Below are positions 53,168 to 63,440 of a DNA stretch of 64,000 nucleotides, piece by piece. Position numbers and translations under genes: made by a program. The first letter of the stretch is position 1. Each line of letters begins with the position of its first letter. This DNA is from Polynucleobacter sp. Adler-ghost (GTDB lineage Bacteria > Pseudomonadota > Gammaproteobacteria > Burkholderiales > Burkholderiaceae), in assembly GCF_018688495.1 (NCBI RefSeq), contig NZ_CP061320.1, positions 34,586-98,585 on the forward strand, written 5' to 3'. Below the pieces are notes generated by a model. The model was not told the origin of the DNA, did no database searches, and was given only the letters and a program-made list of their open reading frames with translations.

Positions 53168-54034
53168 ATGAACAGCGGCCACGCCAACTCGGTGGAAGTA
53201 AAGCAAAAAACCTCTAGCGGTGGCCATGGCGAAGTTGTCGTTTCAATTAAGGACGTCAACTTCTCTTATGCCCCTGGCGAGCGGCAAATTCTATCCGGAC
53301 TCAATATGGAGTTCCGTCGCGGCCAAGTAGTTGCAGTGATGGGTGGCTCTGGTTGCGGCAAGACGACTATTCTCAGACTCATTGGCGGTCAGTTCACTGC
53401 ACAGTCTGGGCAAGTATTATTTGAAAACCATGACATTGGCAAAATGAATGGTGCGCAATTAATGGCTGCTCGTCGTCGTATGGGCATGCTTTTTCAGTTT
53501 GGCGCACTCTTTACTGACCTCAGTGTTTTTGAAAATGTCGCCTTTCCCTTACGTGAGCACACGAATTTAAGTGAAGCGCTTTTACGCTCTTTAGTACTCA
53601 TGAAACTCAATGCAGTGGGTCTGCGTGGCGCGCGCGATTTAATGCCGGCTCAAATTTCCGGTGGCATGGCACGCCGAGTTGCATTAGCAAGAGCAATTGC
53701 ACTTGACCCTCCATTGATCATGTATGACGAACCCTTTGCTGGCTTGGATCCGATTTCATTGGGAATTACGGCGCGTTTGATTCGGGATTTGAATCAAGCT
53801 CTGGGCGCAACCAGTCTTTTGGTTACGCATGATGTGGAGGAAACTTTTGAGATTGCCGATTACGTCTATTTCATTGCCAATGGTCGCATTGGTGCACAAG
53901 GCACTCCAGCAGAATTAAGCCGATCTACTGATCCCTTTGTTCGTCAGTTTTTAGATGCCTCGCCAGATGGCCCAGTGCCGTTTCACTATCCAGGACAAAG
54001 CCTTGAAGAAGATTTTGGGGTGAGCCTCAAATGA
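53168..54034 (+). CDS. mlaF: Phospholipid ABC transporter ATPase MlaF
   Basis: MlaF powers the MlaFEDB complex, which moves phospholipids between inner and outer membranes to keep lipid asymmetry. The 288-residue protein has Walker A GGSGCGKT (59-66), the signature ISGGMARRVALARA and Walker B LIMYDEP with a D-loop GLDP. A variable N-terminal stretch of about 20 residues precedes the domain. It overlaps mlaE by 4 bases. Confidence 0.95.
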   Translation: MNSGHANSVEVKQKTSSGGHGEVVVSIKDVNFSYAPGERQILSGLNMEFRRGQVVAVMGGSGCGKTTILRLIGGQFTAQSGQVLFENHDIGKMNGAQLMAARRRMGMLFQFGALFTDLSVFENVAFPLREHTNLSEALLRSLVLMKLNAVGLRGARDLMPAQISGGMARRVALARAIALDPPLIMYDEPFAGLDPISLGITARLIRDLNQALGATSLLVTHDVEETFEIADYVYFIANGRIGAQGTPAELSRSTDPFVRQFLDASPDGPVPFHYPGQSLEEDFGVSLK

Positions 54035-54828
54035 GCATACTGCGTAAAACTATGGATCTCTTTGGTGATCTTGGATTCTTTATTCGTGCAAACTTAACCA
54101 GTCTTGGGCTTGCTGCACGCATGTTTGCTGCAGTGATTTGGCGTTCTGGCTTTTTATTAAAGAGACCTCGTTTAGTTTCTGACCAAATTTTATTTTTGGG
54201 TAATTACTCGTTTGTGATCATTGCGGTCTCCGGTTTGTTTGTTGGTTTTGTTTTGGGTTTACAGGGCTATTACACCTTGAATCGTTATGGTTCGGAGCAG
54301 GCTTTAGGTTTATTGGTGGCTTTATCGCTCACCCGAGAATTGGGTCCAGTGATCACTGCTCTCTTATTTGCTGGTCGGGCCGGTACATCGCTTACCGCTG
54401 AGATTGGCTTAATGAAAGCTGGTGAACAACTCAGTGCCATGGAAATGATGGCGGTAGATCCGCTAAGTCGTGTCATTGCCCCGCGATTGTGGGCAGGCAT
54501 TATTGCGATGCCGATTTTGGCGACAATTTTTACGGCGGTTGGTGTGATGGGTGGCTACTTTGTTGGCGTTCCCCTTATTGGGGTCGACTCTGGCGCCTTC
54601 TGGTCGCAGATGCAGGGAGGAGTGGATCTCTTCTCTGATATTGGCAATGGCTTAATTAAAAGCTTGGTGTTTGGTGTAGCAGTAACTTTTATAGCCCTAT
54701 ATCAGGGTTATGAGGCTAAGCCTACGCCAGAGGGTGTATCGCAGGCAACTACCAGAACTGTAGTGATCTCCTCATTATCGGTTTTAGCATTAGATTTTTT
54801 GCTCACCGCGATGATGTTCTCGAATTAG
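54031..54828 (+). CDS. mlaE: Phospholipid ABC transporter permease MlaE
   Basis: MlaE is the membrane permease of the Mla system. The 265-residue protein has the long amphipathic start and about five hydrophobic segments of the family. GRAGTSLTAEIGLMKAGEQL (about 113-132) is the conserved coupling-helix region. It overlaps mlaF and is followed by mlaD. Confidence 0.95.
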   Translation: MSILRKTMDLFGDLGFFIRANLTSLGLAARMFAAVIWRSGFLLKRPRLVSDQILFLGNYSFVIIAVSGLFVGFVLGLQGYYTLNRYGSEQALGLLVALSLTRELGPVITALLFAGRAGTSLTAEIGLMKAGEQLSAMEMMAVDPLSRVIAPRLWAGIIAMPILATIFTAVGVMGGYFVGVPLIGVDSGAFWSQMQGGVDLFSDIGNGLIKSLVFGVAVTFIALYQGYEAKPTPEGVSQATTRTVVISSLSVLALDFLLTAMMFSN

Positions 54829-54849
54829 AAAGAATAAACTGGGACTCTT

Positions 54850-55332
54850 ATGAGAAAAAGTGCAATTGATGTTTGGGTCGGAATCTTTGTAGCCATTGGT
54901 TTGTTGGCTGCATTGTTTTTGGCATTGAAGGTTGGCAATATGAATGCGGTTTCGTTTGCGCCTACTTACAAAATTTCTGCGCGTTTTGACAATATCGGTG
55001 GATTAAAGCCTCGTGCGCCAGTAAAAAGTGCTGGTGTAGTTGTGGGCCGTATTGCGAATATCTCATTTGATGACAAAACGTACCAAGCAACTGTCACCAT
55101 GACTATTGAGGATGCATATCAGTTTCCTAAAGATTCTTCTGCAAAGATTTTGACTTCAGGTTTATTGGGCGAGCAATACATTGGGCTTGAGGCCGGCGGC
55201 TCCGATGATATGTTAGTTGCTGGAGATAAGATTACCCAGACTCAGTCTGCAGTAGTTCTTGAGAACCTCATTAGCCAGTTCTTGTATAACAAGGCTGCCG
55301 ATAGTGGTAAAGACAAAGGCGCTGAAAAATAA
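54850..55332 (+). CDS. mlaD: MCE-domain phospholipid carrier MlaD
   Basis: MlaD is anchored in the inner membrane and forms a hexameric ring that hands lipids to MlaC. The 160-residue protein has one N-terminal transmembrane segment (about 8-27) and one MCE domain with FDNIGGLKPRAPVKSAGVVVG and SGLLGEQYIGLEAGG. Its stop codon shares one base with the mlaA start. Confidence 0.95.
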   Translation: MRKSAIDVWVGIFVAIGLLAALFLALKVGNMNAVSFAPTYKISARFDNIGGLKPRAPVKSAGVVVGRIANISFDDKTYQATVTMTIEDAYQFPKDSSAKILTSGLLGEQYIGLEAGGSDDMLVAGDKITQTQSAVVLENLISQFLYNKAADSGKDKGAEK

Positions 55333-56078
55333 TGCAGTGGCTTGTCAAACTGAAACGTCTCGTGTTACTTAGTTTGGTAGCGGGCATGGTGGGTTGTGCC
55401 TCCATCCCTGCCGGCGTGGAGCCTTCCCCGCATGATCCTTGGGAGCCATTTAATCGCTCCGTCTTTGAGTTCAATGAAGGCTTAGATACCTATCTACTCA
55501 AGCCAGTAGTGGCTGGCTACCGTTTTGTCTTGCCAGAGTTTGTGCGTGACGGTATTTACAACTTTTTTAGTAATTACAGCGATATCTACACTGCATTGCA
55601 GAATCTTTTGCAGGGCAAGCCCGACTATGCCTTTAGCGATCTGATGAGGGTGGTGGTCAATACCACCTTTGGTTTAGGTGGCTTAATTGATATGGCAACT
55701 CCAGGGGGTCTACCAAAGCATAAGGAAGATTGGGGTCAAACCTTTGGTGTTTGGGGTATTCCTTCTGGCCCTTACGTAGTTCTACCGTTCTTTGGGCCAA
55801 GCAATGTGCGAGATACCTTTGGTACTGCCGCTGACCTAGAGTCTGACTACCTATTTAGATTGCTGCCAGATGTTGCTTTGCGAAACAGCTTGACTGGCTT
55901 GCGTGTGGTTAACGCGCGTAATACCTATTACGAAGCGGGCGACTTATTAGATGGGGCTGCAATCGATAAATATAGCTTTGTGCGGGATGCCTACATTCAG
56001 AGACGTGCTTATCAGATCAATGAGGGGCGCGACGATGAAGAGCCTCTGATGCCAGTTTATGAGAACCCTTACCAATAA
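55332..56078 (+). CDS. mlaA: Outer-membrane lipoprotein MlaA (VacJ)
   Basis: MlaA removes misplaced phospholipids from the outer leaflet of the outer membrane and passes them to MlaC. The 248-residue protein has a lipobox ending at Cys22 (MVGC), then DPWEPFNRSVFEFNE and the conserved NTTFGLGGLIDMA and FGVWGIPSGPYVVLPFFGPSN. In E. coli mlaA is elsewhere. Its presence inside the mla operon is common in betaproteobacteria. Confidence 0.95.
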   Translation: MQWLVKLKRLVLLSLVAGMVGCASIPAGVEPSPHDPWEPFNRSVFEFNEGLDTYLLKPVVAGYRFVLPEFVRDGIYNFFSNYSDIYTALQNLLQGKPDYAFSDLMRVVVNTTFGLGGLIDMATPGGLPKHKEDWGQTFGVWGIPSGPYVVLPFFGPSNVRDTFGTAADLESDYLFRLLPDVALRNSLTGLRVVNARNTYYEAGDLLDGAAIDKYSFVRDAYIQRRAYQINEGRDDEEPLMPVYENPYQ

Positions 56079-56150
56079 AACGTCTGAGCCTCACGGGATT
56101 TGCTGAAGGAGCTAAAATGAGCTTCAATGATTAGTGTTAATCGAGGACTC

Positions 56151-56798
56151 ATGAAAAGCCATAAAACCATTCAAAAATATTTTTCTGCATTGCTATCAAG
56201 CTTGATTTTGTTGGCTGGCAGCGCCTCTGCTCAGGCAGTAGATCAGTCCACGCCAGATGGTTTGATTAAGACGGTGGTTTCTGATGTGATGGCTTCTGTA
56301 AAGTCTGATCCAGAAATTCAAAAGGGGAATATTCCGCGGATTGTAGATTTGGTAGAAAAGAAAATTGTTCCCTATACCGATATGCGTCGCACTACTGAAA
56401 TGGCCATGGGCCCTAATTGGAAAAAAGCGACTGCAGAACAGCAGGCTCAGTTAGTTTCTGAGTTCAAAAATTTACTGATTCGTACATACTCTGGCGCTCT
56501 AAGCCAACTGCGTGATCAAACAATCCAATTTAAGCCTTTGCGTGCAGCTCCCGACGACAAGGAAGTGGTTGTAAAAACTGTAGTCATTGGTCGTGGCGAT
56601 CCGGTACCGCTTGATTACCGCCTTGAAAAAACAGCCAATGGCTGGAGGGTCTACGACATGAACATTATGGGTGTCTGGTTGGTTGAGGCTTATCGCAATC
56701 AGTTTGCCAATCAAATTAGCCAGAATGGCGTTGAGGGTTTGGTCAAGTTCTTGCAGGATCGCAACAAGCAGCTTGCTGCTGCAAAACCAGCAAACTAA
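56151..56798 (+). CDS. mlaC: Periplasmic phospholipid-binding protein MlaC
   Basis: MlaC shuttles phospholipids through the periplasm between MlaA and MlaFEDB. The ATG at 56151 has CGAGGA just upstream and gives 215 residues with a clear signal peptide (SASAQA, cleavage near residue 27). An ATG at 56127 would add 8 residues. The mature part has the Tol-Ttg2 family features YTDMRRTTEMAMGPNW and RTYSGALSQ. Confidence 0.92.
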   Translation: MKSHKTIQKYFSALLSSLILLAGSASAQAVDQSTPDGLIKTVVSDVMASVKSDPEIQKGNIPRIVDLVEKKIVPYTDMRRTTEMAMGPNWKKATAEQQAQLVSEFKNLLIRTYSGALSQLRDQTIQFKPLRAAPDDKEVVVKTVVIGRGDPVPLDYRLEKTANGWRVYDMNIMGVWLVEAYRNQFANQISQNGVEGLVKFLQDRNKQLAAAKPAN

Positions 56799-56832
56799 AG
56801 ACCGAACAAGATCAATCAAAGATAAATATTAG

Positions 56833-57093
56833 ATGCCATTTTTATTACCCACTTCAGTGACGCAAGACAATGTTTTGCAGTTAGAGAAAGATGGCCTCTT
56901 AAATCTTGCGACATTAAGAGCAATAGATTGCCGCAATCTCCAGGATTTTGACTCTACCGTGTTAACGGTCTTGTTGGCATGGCAGAAGAAATTACAAGCC
57001 GATGGTCAGCAGATTGCCGTGCAAAATGCACCTGAAAAATTAATCGTATTAGCCGGCGTATATGGTGTAGCTCCGTTGCTAGGTTTGTCATAG
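56833..57093 (+). CDS. mlaB: STAS-domain protein MlaB
   Basis: MlaB is a small cytoplasmic STAS-domain protein that stabilises MlaF in the transporter. The 86-residue protein has the core FDSTVLTVLLAWQKKLQADG followed by a short C-terminal helix, and fits MlaB in length. Its position after mlaC supports the call. The next gene starts one base after its stop. Confidence 0.88.
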   Translation: MPFLLPTSVTQDNVLQLEKDGLLNLATLRAIDCRNLQDFDSTVLTVLLAWQKKLQADGQQIAVQNAPEKLIVLAGVYGVAPLLGLS

Positions 57094-57094
57094 C

Positions 57095-57847
57095 ATGCAC
57101 GCCGCAATATCAATTAAAAACGTATCTAAAAATTATGGCGCACTTCAAGCGCTAGATGATATTTCTTTATCTATTGAGCCAGGTGAGTTCTTTGGCCTGC
57201 TGGGTCCCAATGGTGCCGGCAAGACAACACTCATATCTATATTGGCAGGTTTAGTTACTGCAGATGGCGGTCACGCTGCAATCATGGGTGCGGATGTTCA
57301 AAGTCAATTCCGTGATGCTCGCCGGATGCTGGGCGTCGTGCCGCAAGAGTTGGTGTTTGATCCATTCTTTACGGTTAGAGAAACGCTGCAATTTCAGTCA
57401 GGTTATTTTGGGATTCGTCATAACGATGCTTGGATTGACGAGATCATGGCCAATTTGGATCTCACCAATAAAGCTGACAGTAATATGCGTTCCTTATCTG
57501 GTGGCATGAAGCGCCGAGTATTGGTGGCGCAGGCCTTGGTTCATCGGCCGCCAGTCATTATTTTGGATGAGCCTACTGCTGGAGTTGACGTAGAGTTGCG
57601 GCAATCGCTTTGGCAATTTATTAGTCGTCTCAACCAAGATGGTCATACCATCGTTTTAACAACCCATTACCTTGAAGAGGCTGAGGCATTGTGTCAACGC
57701 ATTGCCATGCTCAAGCAAGGAAAGATTGTGGCTCTAGATACCACTGCTAATTTACTGAGTCAGCATGGCTCGGTTAAAAAAGATGGTGAAGGTAAGACGG
57801 ATCTCGAAGATGTGTTTGTCAACATCATGTCGGGAGGTGCTCGATGA
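57095..57847 (+). CDS. ABC transporter ATP-binding protein (ABC-2 export type)
   Basis: This is the ATPase of an exporter pair with the next gene. The 250-residue protein has Walker A GPNGAGKT (37-44), signature LSGGMKRR and Walker B VIILDEPTAGVD. The sequence is close to the YadG/NodI-type ATPases. The substrate is unknown. It begins one base after mlaB and overlaps the permease by 4 bases, so it is in the same operon as the Mla genes. Confidence 0.9.
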   Translation: MHAAISIKNVSKNYGALQALDDISLSIEPGEFFGLLGPNGAGKTTLISILAGLVTADGGHAAIMGADVQSQFRDARRMLGVVPQELVFDPFFTVRETLQFQSGYFGIRHNDAWIDEIMANLDLTNKADSNMRSLSGGMKRRVLVAQALVHRPPVIILDEPTAGVDVELRQSLWQFISRLNQDGHTIVLTTHYLEEAEALCQRIAMLKQGKIVALDTTANLLSQHGSVKKDGEGKTDLEDVFVNIMSGGAR

Positions 57848-58632
57848 AACCTATTTTAAATAAACTACCAATCGCTTATGGGAGTGGTTTTCCAACGCTC
57901 TTGCGAAAAGAAATCAAACGTTTTTATAAGGTAGCTTTCCAGACGGTTGCCGCGCCAGTGCTTACTGCTGTTCTGTATTTAATGATCTTCGGACATGTGC
58001 TCGAGGGAAAAGAGGTGTATGGCCGCTTAAATTACACGGCCTTTCTGATTCCTGGCTTAGTGATGATGAGCGTGTTACAAAACGCATTTGCTAATACTTC
58101 TTCATCCCTCATTCAGTCTAAGGTAACCGGCAACCTAGTCTTTGTCTTGCTAGCCCCTTTTAGTCACTTAGAGTTTTATGCTGCCTATGTCTTGGCTGCA
58201 GTGTTTCGTGGAATTGTTGTGGGCGCTGGCGTATTACTAATTACCGCATGGTTTGCCATGCCATCTTTTGAATATCCTCTGTGGATCATGGCATTCGCTT
58301 TGTTGGGCGCCGCAATTTTAGGAAGTATGGGTTTAATTGCGGGCATCTGGGCAGACAAATACGATCAATTGGCAGCCTTCCAAAATTTCATCATCATGCC
58401 GGCAACAATGCTATCAGGTGTGTTTTACTCCATTCATTCTTTGCCGGCTGCGTGGCAAGTGGTATCGCATTTCAATCCATTCTTTTATATGATCGATGGC
58501 TTCCGTTATGGTTTCTTCGGAGTGTCAGATATCTCTCCTTGGAATAGCTTGGTGATTGTTGCCTGCTTTTTTGTCGCAGTCTCAGTTATTGCTTTGCGTT
58601 TACTGCAAAAAGGCTACAAGCTTAGGAATTAA
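57844..58632 (+). CDS. ABC-2 type transporter permease
   Basis: This is the membrane partner of the preceding ATPase. The 262-residue protein has about six hydrophobic segments in the ABC-2 (YadH-like) layout, with the family stretch FIIMPATMLSGVFYSIHSLP near residue 180. The substrate cannot be read from the sequence. Location after the Mla genes is conserved in betaproteobacteria as remembered, which suggests an envelope function. Confidence 0.88.
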   Translation: MKPILNKLPIAYGSGFPTLLRKEIKRFYKVAFQTVAAPVLTAVLYLMIFGHVLEGKEVYGRLNYTAFLIPGLVMMSVLQNAFANTSSSLIQSKVTGNLVFVLLAPFSHLEFYAAYVLAAVFRGIVVGAGVLLITAWFAMPSFEYPLWIMAFALLGAAILGSMGLIAGIWADKYDQLAAFQNFIIMPATMLSGVFYSIHSLPAAWQVVSHFNPFFYMIDGFRYGFFGVSDISPWNSLVIVACFFVAVSVIALRLLQKGYKLRN

Positions 58633-58695
58633 GTACGTAAAGCTTGCTTCAAAATTAGCATTTAAGAATATTGAAAAATTAGAAATTAGGAGATT

Positions 58696-58947
58696 GTGAT
58701 GTTGCCAACCCCAGAGCAAATTGAAGGCTATATTCAGCAAGGCCTCTCATGTACCCACGTTAATGTTGAGGGTGATGGCCAGCATTTTTTTGCGACGATT
58801 GTGAGTCCAGAGTTTGAGGGTAAGCGTTTGATTCAGCGTCATCAATTGGTATATGGCGCTATGGGTGATCGTATGAAGGCGGAGGTGCACGCTTTATCAA
58901 TTAAGGCATTCACTCCTGAAGAGTTCGCACAAAACACCCCAACTTAA
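58696..58947 (+). CDS. BolA/IbaG family protein
   Basis: The 83-residue protein is a small BolA-fold protein, with the core [20 protein letters not shown] and [25 protein letters not shown]. Family members bind glutaredoxins and iron-sulfur clusters. The short form between an ABC exporter and murA matches IbaG (YrbA) of E. coli, which also lies before murA. A good AGGAG precedes the ATG. Confidence 0.92.
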   Translation: MMLPTPEQIEGYIQQGLSCTHVNVEGDGQHFFATIVSPEFEGKRLIQRHQLVYGAMGDRMKAEVHALSIKAFTPEEFAQNTPT

Positions 58948-58981
58948 AAATACGACATTAGCTTGTTACTGGAATAGATTC

Positions 58982-60256
58982 ATGGATAAATTACGGATGG
59001 TTGGCGGCACCCCCTTGATGGGTGAGGTACTGATTGCTGGCGCTAAGAATGCAGCCCTACCAATCTTATGCGCTTGCTTGCTAACGGATCAACCGATTAC
59101 TTTGCGTAATGTTCCAGATTTGCAAGATGTGAGAACCATGCTCAAGCTCCTCCAAGAAATTGGAGTAACTGTCACTTTCCCAGACCCCAGCAATCGAAAT
59201 CATGTAGTGCTTAACGCGGCCAATATTAAGAGCTCTGAAGCAACTTATGAGATGGTCAAAACCATGCGTGCCTCTATTTTGGTTTTAGGCCCATTGCTCG
59301 CCAGAATGCATAACGCTAAGGTTTCACTGCCGGGTGGCTGTGCTATTGGCGCGCGTCCAGTGGATCAGCATATCAAGGGCTTAAAAGCTATGGGTGCCAC
59401 GATCAAGATTAAGAGTGGTTACATCCAGGCAGAAACCAAATCTGCCACAGGTCGCTTGCAGGGTGCTTCCATCTTGACTGACATGATCACCGTAACCGGT
59501 ACAGAGAATTTATTGATGGCCGCTACTTTGGCTTCAGGCACAACCATATTGGAGAATGCGGCCCGCGAGCCTGAAGTAGGGGACTTAGCTGAGTTGCTCG
59601 TCAAAATGGGTGCGAAGATTACCGGTATCGGTAGCGATCGCTTGGTGATTGAGGGGGTTGAAAAGCTCCACAGTGCAGAACATGCTGTGATTGCTGACCG
59701 GATTGAAGCTGGCACATTCTTATGCGCAGTTGCTGCTGCTGGTGGTGAGGTGCTGGTTAAGCACTGCCGCCCAGATACCCTAGATGCGGTGATCGTCAAA
59801 CTCAAAGAAGCTGGCTTAGAAATGGAAGTTGGTCCTGACTGGATCAAGGCTTCCATGAGGGGTCGTCCCAAGGCGGTCAGTTTCCGCACCTCTGAATATC
59901 CAGCCTTCCCGACCGATATGCAGGCGCAACTTATGGCAGTGAATGCGATTGCAGAGGGTAACGCCACTATTACTGAGACCATCTTTGAAAATCGTTTTAT
60001 GCATGTTCAAGAGATGAACCGTCTTGGTGCGGATATTGCAATTGAGGGGAATACGGCAATTGCTCAGGGTGTGGAGAAGCTATCTGGCGCTATTGTGATG
60101 GCTACTGATTTGCGTGCTTCTGCCAGCCTAGTGATTGCCGGCTTGGCCGCCCAAGGAGAAACCCAGGTAGACCGGATTTATCACTTAGACCGGGGATATG
60201 ACCGCATGGAGCAAAAGTTGACCCTCTTAGGGGCTAACATTCAGCGGATCAAGTAA
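58982..60256 (+). CDS. murA: UDP-N-acetylglucosamine 1-carboxyvinyltransferase
   Basis: MurA carries out the first committed step of peptidoglycan synthesis using phosphoenolpyruvate. The 424-residue protein has [13 protein letters not shown] near the start, the active-site Cys120 in [11 protein letters not shown] (so fosfomycin-target type) and [11 protein letters not shown]. It lies between the bolA-type gene and hisG as in other betaproteobacteria. Confidence 0.97.
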   Translation: MDKLRMVGGTPLMGEVLIAGAKNAALPILCACLLTDQPITLRNVPDLQDVRTMLKLLQEIGVTVTFPDPSNRNHVVLNAANIKSSEATYEMVKTMRASILVLGPLLARMHNAKVSLPGGCAIGARPVDQHIKGLKAMGATIKIKSGYIQAETKSATGRLQGASILTDMITVTGTENLLMAATLASGTTILENAAREPEVGDLAELLVKMGAKITGIGSDRLVIEGVEKLHSAEHAVIADRIEAGTFLCAVAAAGGEVLVKHCRPDTLDAVIVKLKEAGLEMEVGPDWIKASMRGRPKAVSFRTSEYPAFPTDMQAQLMAVNAIAEGNATITETIFENRFMHVQEMNRLGADIAIEGNTAIAQGVEKLSGAIVMATDLRASASLVIAGLAAQGETQVDRIYHLDRGYDRMEQKLTLLGANIQRIK

Positions 60257-60276
60257 GCCTGATGGATAATTAGTCC

Positions 60277-60903
60277 ATGAAGTTAACTCTAGCCCTGTCG
60301 AAGGGGCGCATCTTCGAAGAAACCGCTGAGATCTTATCTAAGATCGGTATTCGTCCACTTGAGGACCCAGAAAAGTCACGCAAACTTATTATTGAGACCT
60401 CCAATCCTGAGGTCCGCCTGATCATTGTGCGCGCTTCAGATGTGCCGACCTACGTTCAGTTCGGCGGTGCAGACTTTGGTGTTGCGGGTCTCGATGTCTT
60501 AATGGAAAACGGCGCTGATGGTCTCTATGTTCCATTCGATTTGAACATTGCAAAATGCCGTATGTCAGTTGCCGTTAAAGAAGGCTTTGATTACGCAGCA
60601 GCTGTAAAACAAGGCTCTCGTCTGAAAGTTGCAACAAAGTACGTGAACTGCGCTCGCGAACACTTTGCTAATAAAGGTGTTCACATTGATACGATTCATT
60701 TGTATGGTTCGATGGAGCTAGCCCCCTTGGTTGGATTGGCAGATGCGATTGTAGATTTGGTGTCTACCGGCAATACCTTGCGTGCTAATGGCTTAGTTGA
60801 GGTTGAGCCCATTGCTGATATCAGCGCACGCTTAGTGGTTAATCAAGCTTCTTATAAGCGTAAACGTACACAGCTCCAGCCGTTCTTTGAGTTGCTGAAG
60901 TAA
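60277..60903 (+). CDS. hisG: ATP phosphoribosyltransferase, short form
   Basis: HisG catalyses the first step of histidine synthesis. The 208-residue length and the absence of the C-terminal regulatory domain mark the short form, which needs HisZ as partner. No hisZ is in this window. Conserved blocks are [25 protein letters not shown] and [14 protein letters not shown]. hisD follows 13 bases later. Confidence 0.96.
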   Translation: MKLTLALSKGRIFEETAEILSKIGIRPLEDPEKSRKLIIETSNPEVRLIIVRASDVPTYVQFGGADFGVAGLDVLMENGADGLYVPFDLNIAKCRMSVAVKEGFDYAAAVKQGSRLKVATKYVNCAREHFANKGVHIDTIHLYGSMELAPLVGLADAIVDLVSTGNTLRANGLVEVEPIADISARLVVNQASYKRKRTQLQPFFELLK

Positions 60904-60916
60904 AGAAAAAATTCAT

Positions 60917-62239
60917 ATGTCAGCAGACGTCAAAGTAAAACGCCTTAATAGCAAAGATGCTGGGTTCAAAGAAACGCTACTGTCTAGCCTTTCTTTGCCG
61001 ATGGCGGATGATGAGGCGATTGATGCTGCGGTAGTCAAAATCTTGGCACAAGTAAAAGCGAATGGTGATGCTGCGGTACTAGATTTCACAAAGCAGTTTG
61101 ATCGCTTACATGTAGCCAGCGTTAATGAGTTAGAGATTTCTCAAGCAGAATTAAAAAAAGCCTATGACGGTTTATCGGCTGAGCAAAAAAATGCGCTTGA
61201 TATTGCCGCGCAGAGAGTGCGGGCTTATCACGAGAAACAAAGAATTGAAGCAGGTTGTCACTCTTGGGAGTATGAAGAGGCTGATGGCACACGCTTAGGT
61301 CAAAAAGTTACCGCCTTAGATCGTGTTGGCATTTACGTGCCAGGTGGTAAAGCGGCTTACCCCTCTTCTGTTCTGATGAATGCGATTCCCGCAAAAGTTG
61401 CTGGTGTTAAAGAAGTCATCATGGTGGTGCCTACTCCAGATGGCGCTCGCAATGCTTTGGTCTTGGCTGCTGCCTACTTATCCGGTGTTGATCGCGTCTT
61501 TACGATTGGTGGTGCGCAAGCAGTTGGTGCTTTAGCTTATGGCACGCAGACTATTCCTGCGGTCGACAAAATTGTTGGCCCTGGTAATGCCTATGTAGCA
61601 GCCGCTAAGCGCAGAGTATTTGGTACCGTTGGTATCGACATGATTGCCGGCCCATCAGAAATTTTGGTTCTCTGTGATGGCTCCAGTAATCCCGACTGGA
61701 TTGCAATGGATTTGTTTTCTCAAGCGGAGCACGATGAATTAGCGCAATCTATTTTGCTTTGCCCGGAAAAGCAATTTATTGAACAAGTGCAAAATAGTAT
61801 TAACAAGCTATTGCCTGAGATGCCGAGAAAGAAAGTGATTGAAACATCACTTACCAATCGCGCTTTATTGATTCAGGTAAAAGATATGGGTGAGGCCTGT
61901 GAGATTGCCAATGCTATTGCTGCTGAGCATTTGGAGATTTGTGCTGCTGAGCCGCGCAAGTGGGCTGAGTTAATCCGTCATGCTGGCGCCATCTTTATGG
62001 GCAACTACACTAGCGAATCTTTGGGTGATTATTGCGCAGGCCCAAATCATGTCTTACCAACAGCACGCACAGCGCGTTTCTCATCCCCATTAGGCGTGTA
62101 TGACTTCATTAAGCGCTCGAGCATGATTGAAGTAAGTGAAGCAGGCGCTCAAACCTTAGGTGCTGTTGCTAGCACTCTCGCACACGGTGAGGGCTTAACA
62201 GCTCATGCCCGCGCTGCTGAGATGCGCCTAAAGAAATAA
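60917..62239 (+). CDS. hisD: Histidinol dehydrogenase
   Basis: HisD oxidises L-histidinol to histidine in two NAD-dependent, zinc-requiring steps. The 440-residue protein shows [46 protein letters not shown] and [13 protein letters not shown] (metal ligands). Its stop is one base from the stop of hisC on the other strand, so there is no space for a terminator between them. Confidence 0.97.
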   Translation: MSADVKVKRLNSKDAGFKETLLSSLSLPMADDEAIDAAVVKILAQVKANGDAAVLDFTKQFDRLHVASVNELEISQAELKKAYDGLSAEQKNALDIAAQRVRAYHEKQRIEAGCHSWEYEEADGTRLGQKVTALDRVGIYVPGGKAAYPSSVLMNAIPAKVAGVKEVIMVVPTPDGARNALVLAAAYLSGVDRVFTIGGAQAVGALAYGTQTIPAVDKIVGPGNAYVAAAKRRVFGTVGIDMIAGPSEILVLCDGSSNPDWIAMDLFSQAEHDELAQSILLCPEKQFIEQVQNSINKLLPEMPRKKVIETSLTNRALLIQVKDMGEACEIANAIAAEHLEICAAEPRKWAELIRHAGAIFMGNYTSESLGDYCAGPNHVLPTARTARFSSPLGVYDFIKRSSMIEVSEAGAQTLGAVASTLAHGEGLTAHARAAEMRLKK

Positions 62240-62240
62240 T

Positions 62241-63314
62241 TTAAGCGCTAGCTAAAATTTCTTTCAGGGCGGCAATCAATTCATTCGTTTGATCATCGGT
62301 GCCGATAGTGATGCGTAGAAATTCTTCAATGCGTGGCGACTTGAAGTGGCGCACAATCATTCCACGATCGCGTAAAGATTGATAGAGCTTTGCTCCAGTA
62401 TGTTTCGGATGACGCGTAAAAATAAAGTTCGCTGTTGATGGCAAGGTATCAAAGCCCAATGAAGCCAATTCAGAAACTAAGCGCTCGCGAGTTTGAATCA
62501 CTTTTTTACTCGTCGATTCTAAATGGGCTTGATCTTGTATTGCAGCAATTGCCCCTGCTTGAGCTAAGCGACCTAGCGGGTAAGAGTTAAAACTATTTTT
62601 TACACGCTCTAGACCTTCAATGAGGGCTGGATGCCCCACTGCAAATCCAACGCGAAGTCCTGCTAGGGCGCGAGACTTAGATAAAGTATGTACGACTAAG
62701 AGGTTTTCTGGGCAAGCACTACCGCGTAGAAGTGGAATACAAGACTCAGTGCCGTAATCCACGTAGGCCTCATCGATCACCACTACGGAATCTGTATTTC
62801 TGCTAACTAGGACTTCGATATCTGAACGGGGGATAGCTCGACCGGTTGGGGCATTGGGATTGGGGAAAATAATTCCGCCATTAGGAGTTTTGAGGCCCTG
62901 GGTTTGGATCTCAAAATTAGAACCTAGGGCCACTGTTTGGTAGTCAATGCCAAATAACTTGCAATAGACCGGGTAGAAGCTATAGGTGATATCTGGAAAT
63001 TGGACTGGTTTAGCTTGTTTTAGCAGGCCTAAAAATACGTGGGCCAGAACCTCATCGGAGCCATTGCCTAAAAACACCTGCTTTGGGTCCAGCCCATGTA
63101 AATCGGCAATGGCTTGTTTAAGAGCAGCTCCTTCAGGGTCTGGATAAAGTCTTAAATCATCGGTATTTTGCTGATTTATGGCTGCTAGGGCCTTAGGGGA
63201 TGGGCCATAAGGGCTCTCATTCGTATTGAGCTTTACCAGCCGCGCCATCTGCGGTTGCTCCCCAGGAACATAAGGGGTCAGGGTCTGAACAACGGGGCTC
63301 CAAAAGCGGCTCAT
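62241..63314 (-). CDS. hisC: Histidinol-phosphate aminotransferase
   Basis: HisC transfers an amino group to imidazole acetol phosphate in histidine synthesis. The 357-residue PLP enzyme has the N-terminal [21 protein letters not shown] and PLP Lys213 in [15 protein letters not shown]. It is encoded on the opposite strand between hisD and hisB. In the usual betaproteobacterial order hisG-hisD-hisC-hisB all genes point the same way, so this gene appears to have been inverted in place. Confidence 0.96.
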   Translation of the reverse strand: MSRFWSPVVQTLTPYVPGEQPQMARLVKLNTNESPYGPSPKALAAINQQNTDDLRLYPDPEGAALKQAIADLHGLDPKQVFLGNGSDEVLAHVFLGLLKQAKPVQFPDITYSFYPVYCKLFGIDYQTVALGSNFEIQTQGLKTPNGGIIFPNPNAPTGRAIPRSDIEVLVSRNTDSVVVIDEAYVDYGTESCIPLLRGSACPENLLVVHTLSKSRALAGLRVGFAVGHPALIEGLERVKNSFNSYPLGRLAQAGAIAAIQDQAHLESTSKKVIQTRERLVSELASLGFDTLPSTANFIFTRHPKHTGAKLYQSLRDRGMIVRHFKSPRIEEFLRITIGTDDQTNELIAALKEILASA

Positions 63315-63372
63315 GAGGGACTCTAGTCAAAAATCAGCAAAAGTGAATAAACGCTAGTAATCAAAATCAGCA

Positions 63373-63400
63373 TTTATATCTGTATTAGGAATGATATTAT
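63373..63400 (+). promoter_or_regulatory. Candidate promoter for hisB
   Basis: TTTATA (63373-63378, 4/6) and TATTAT (63395-63400, 5/6) are separated by 16 bases and lie 41 bases before the hisB ATG. Because hisC is reversed, hisB cannot be read simply as the continuation of hisGD and would need a promoter in this 126-base gap. Confidence 0.45.
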
Positions 63401-63440
63401 GAGGCTTCAATCAACACTTCGCCTCGCGGCGTACTGAAGC

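Noticed and set aside
59419..59982. A 187-codon open frame opposite murA
   Set aside because: murA is certain on the + strand from full-length family motifs. The antisense product is low-complexity Ser/Ala/Ile-rich and has no start signal.
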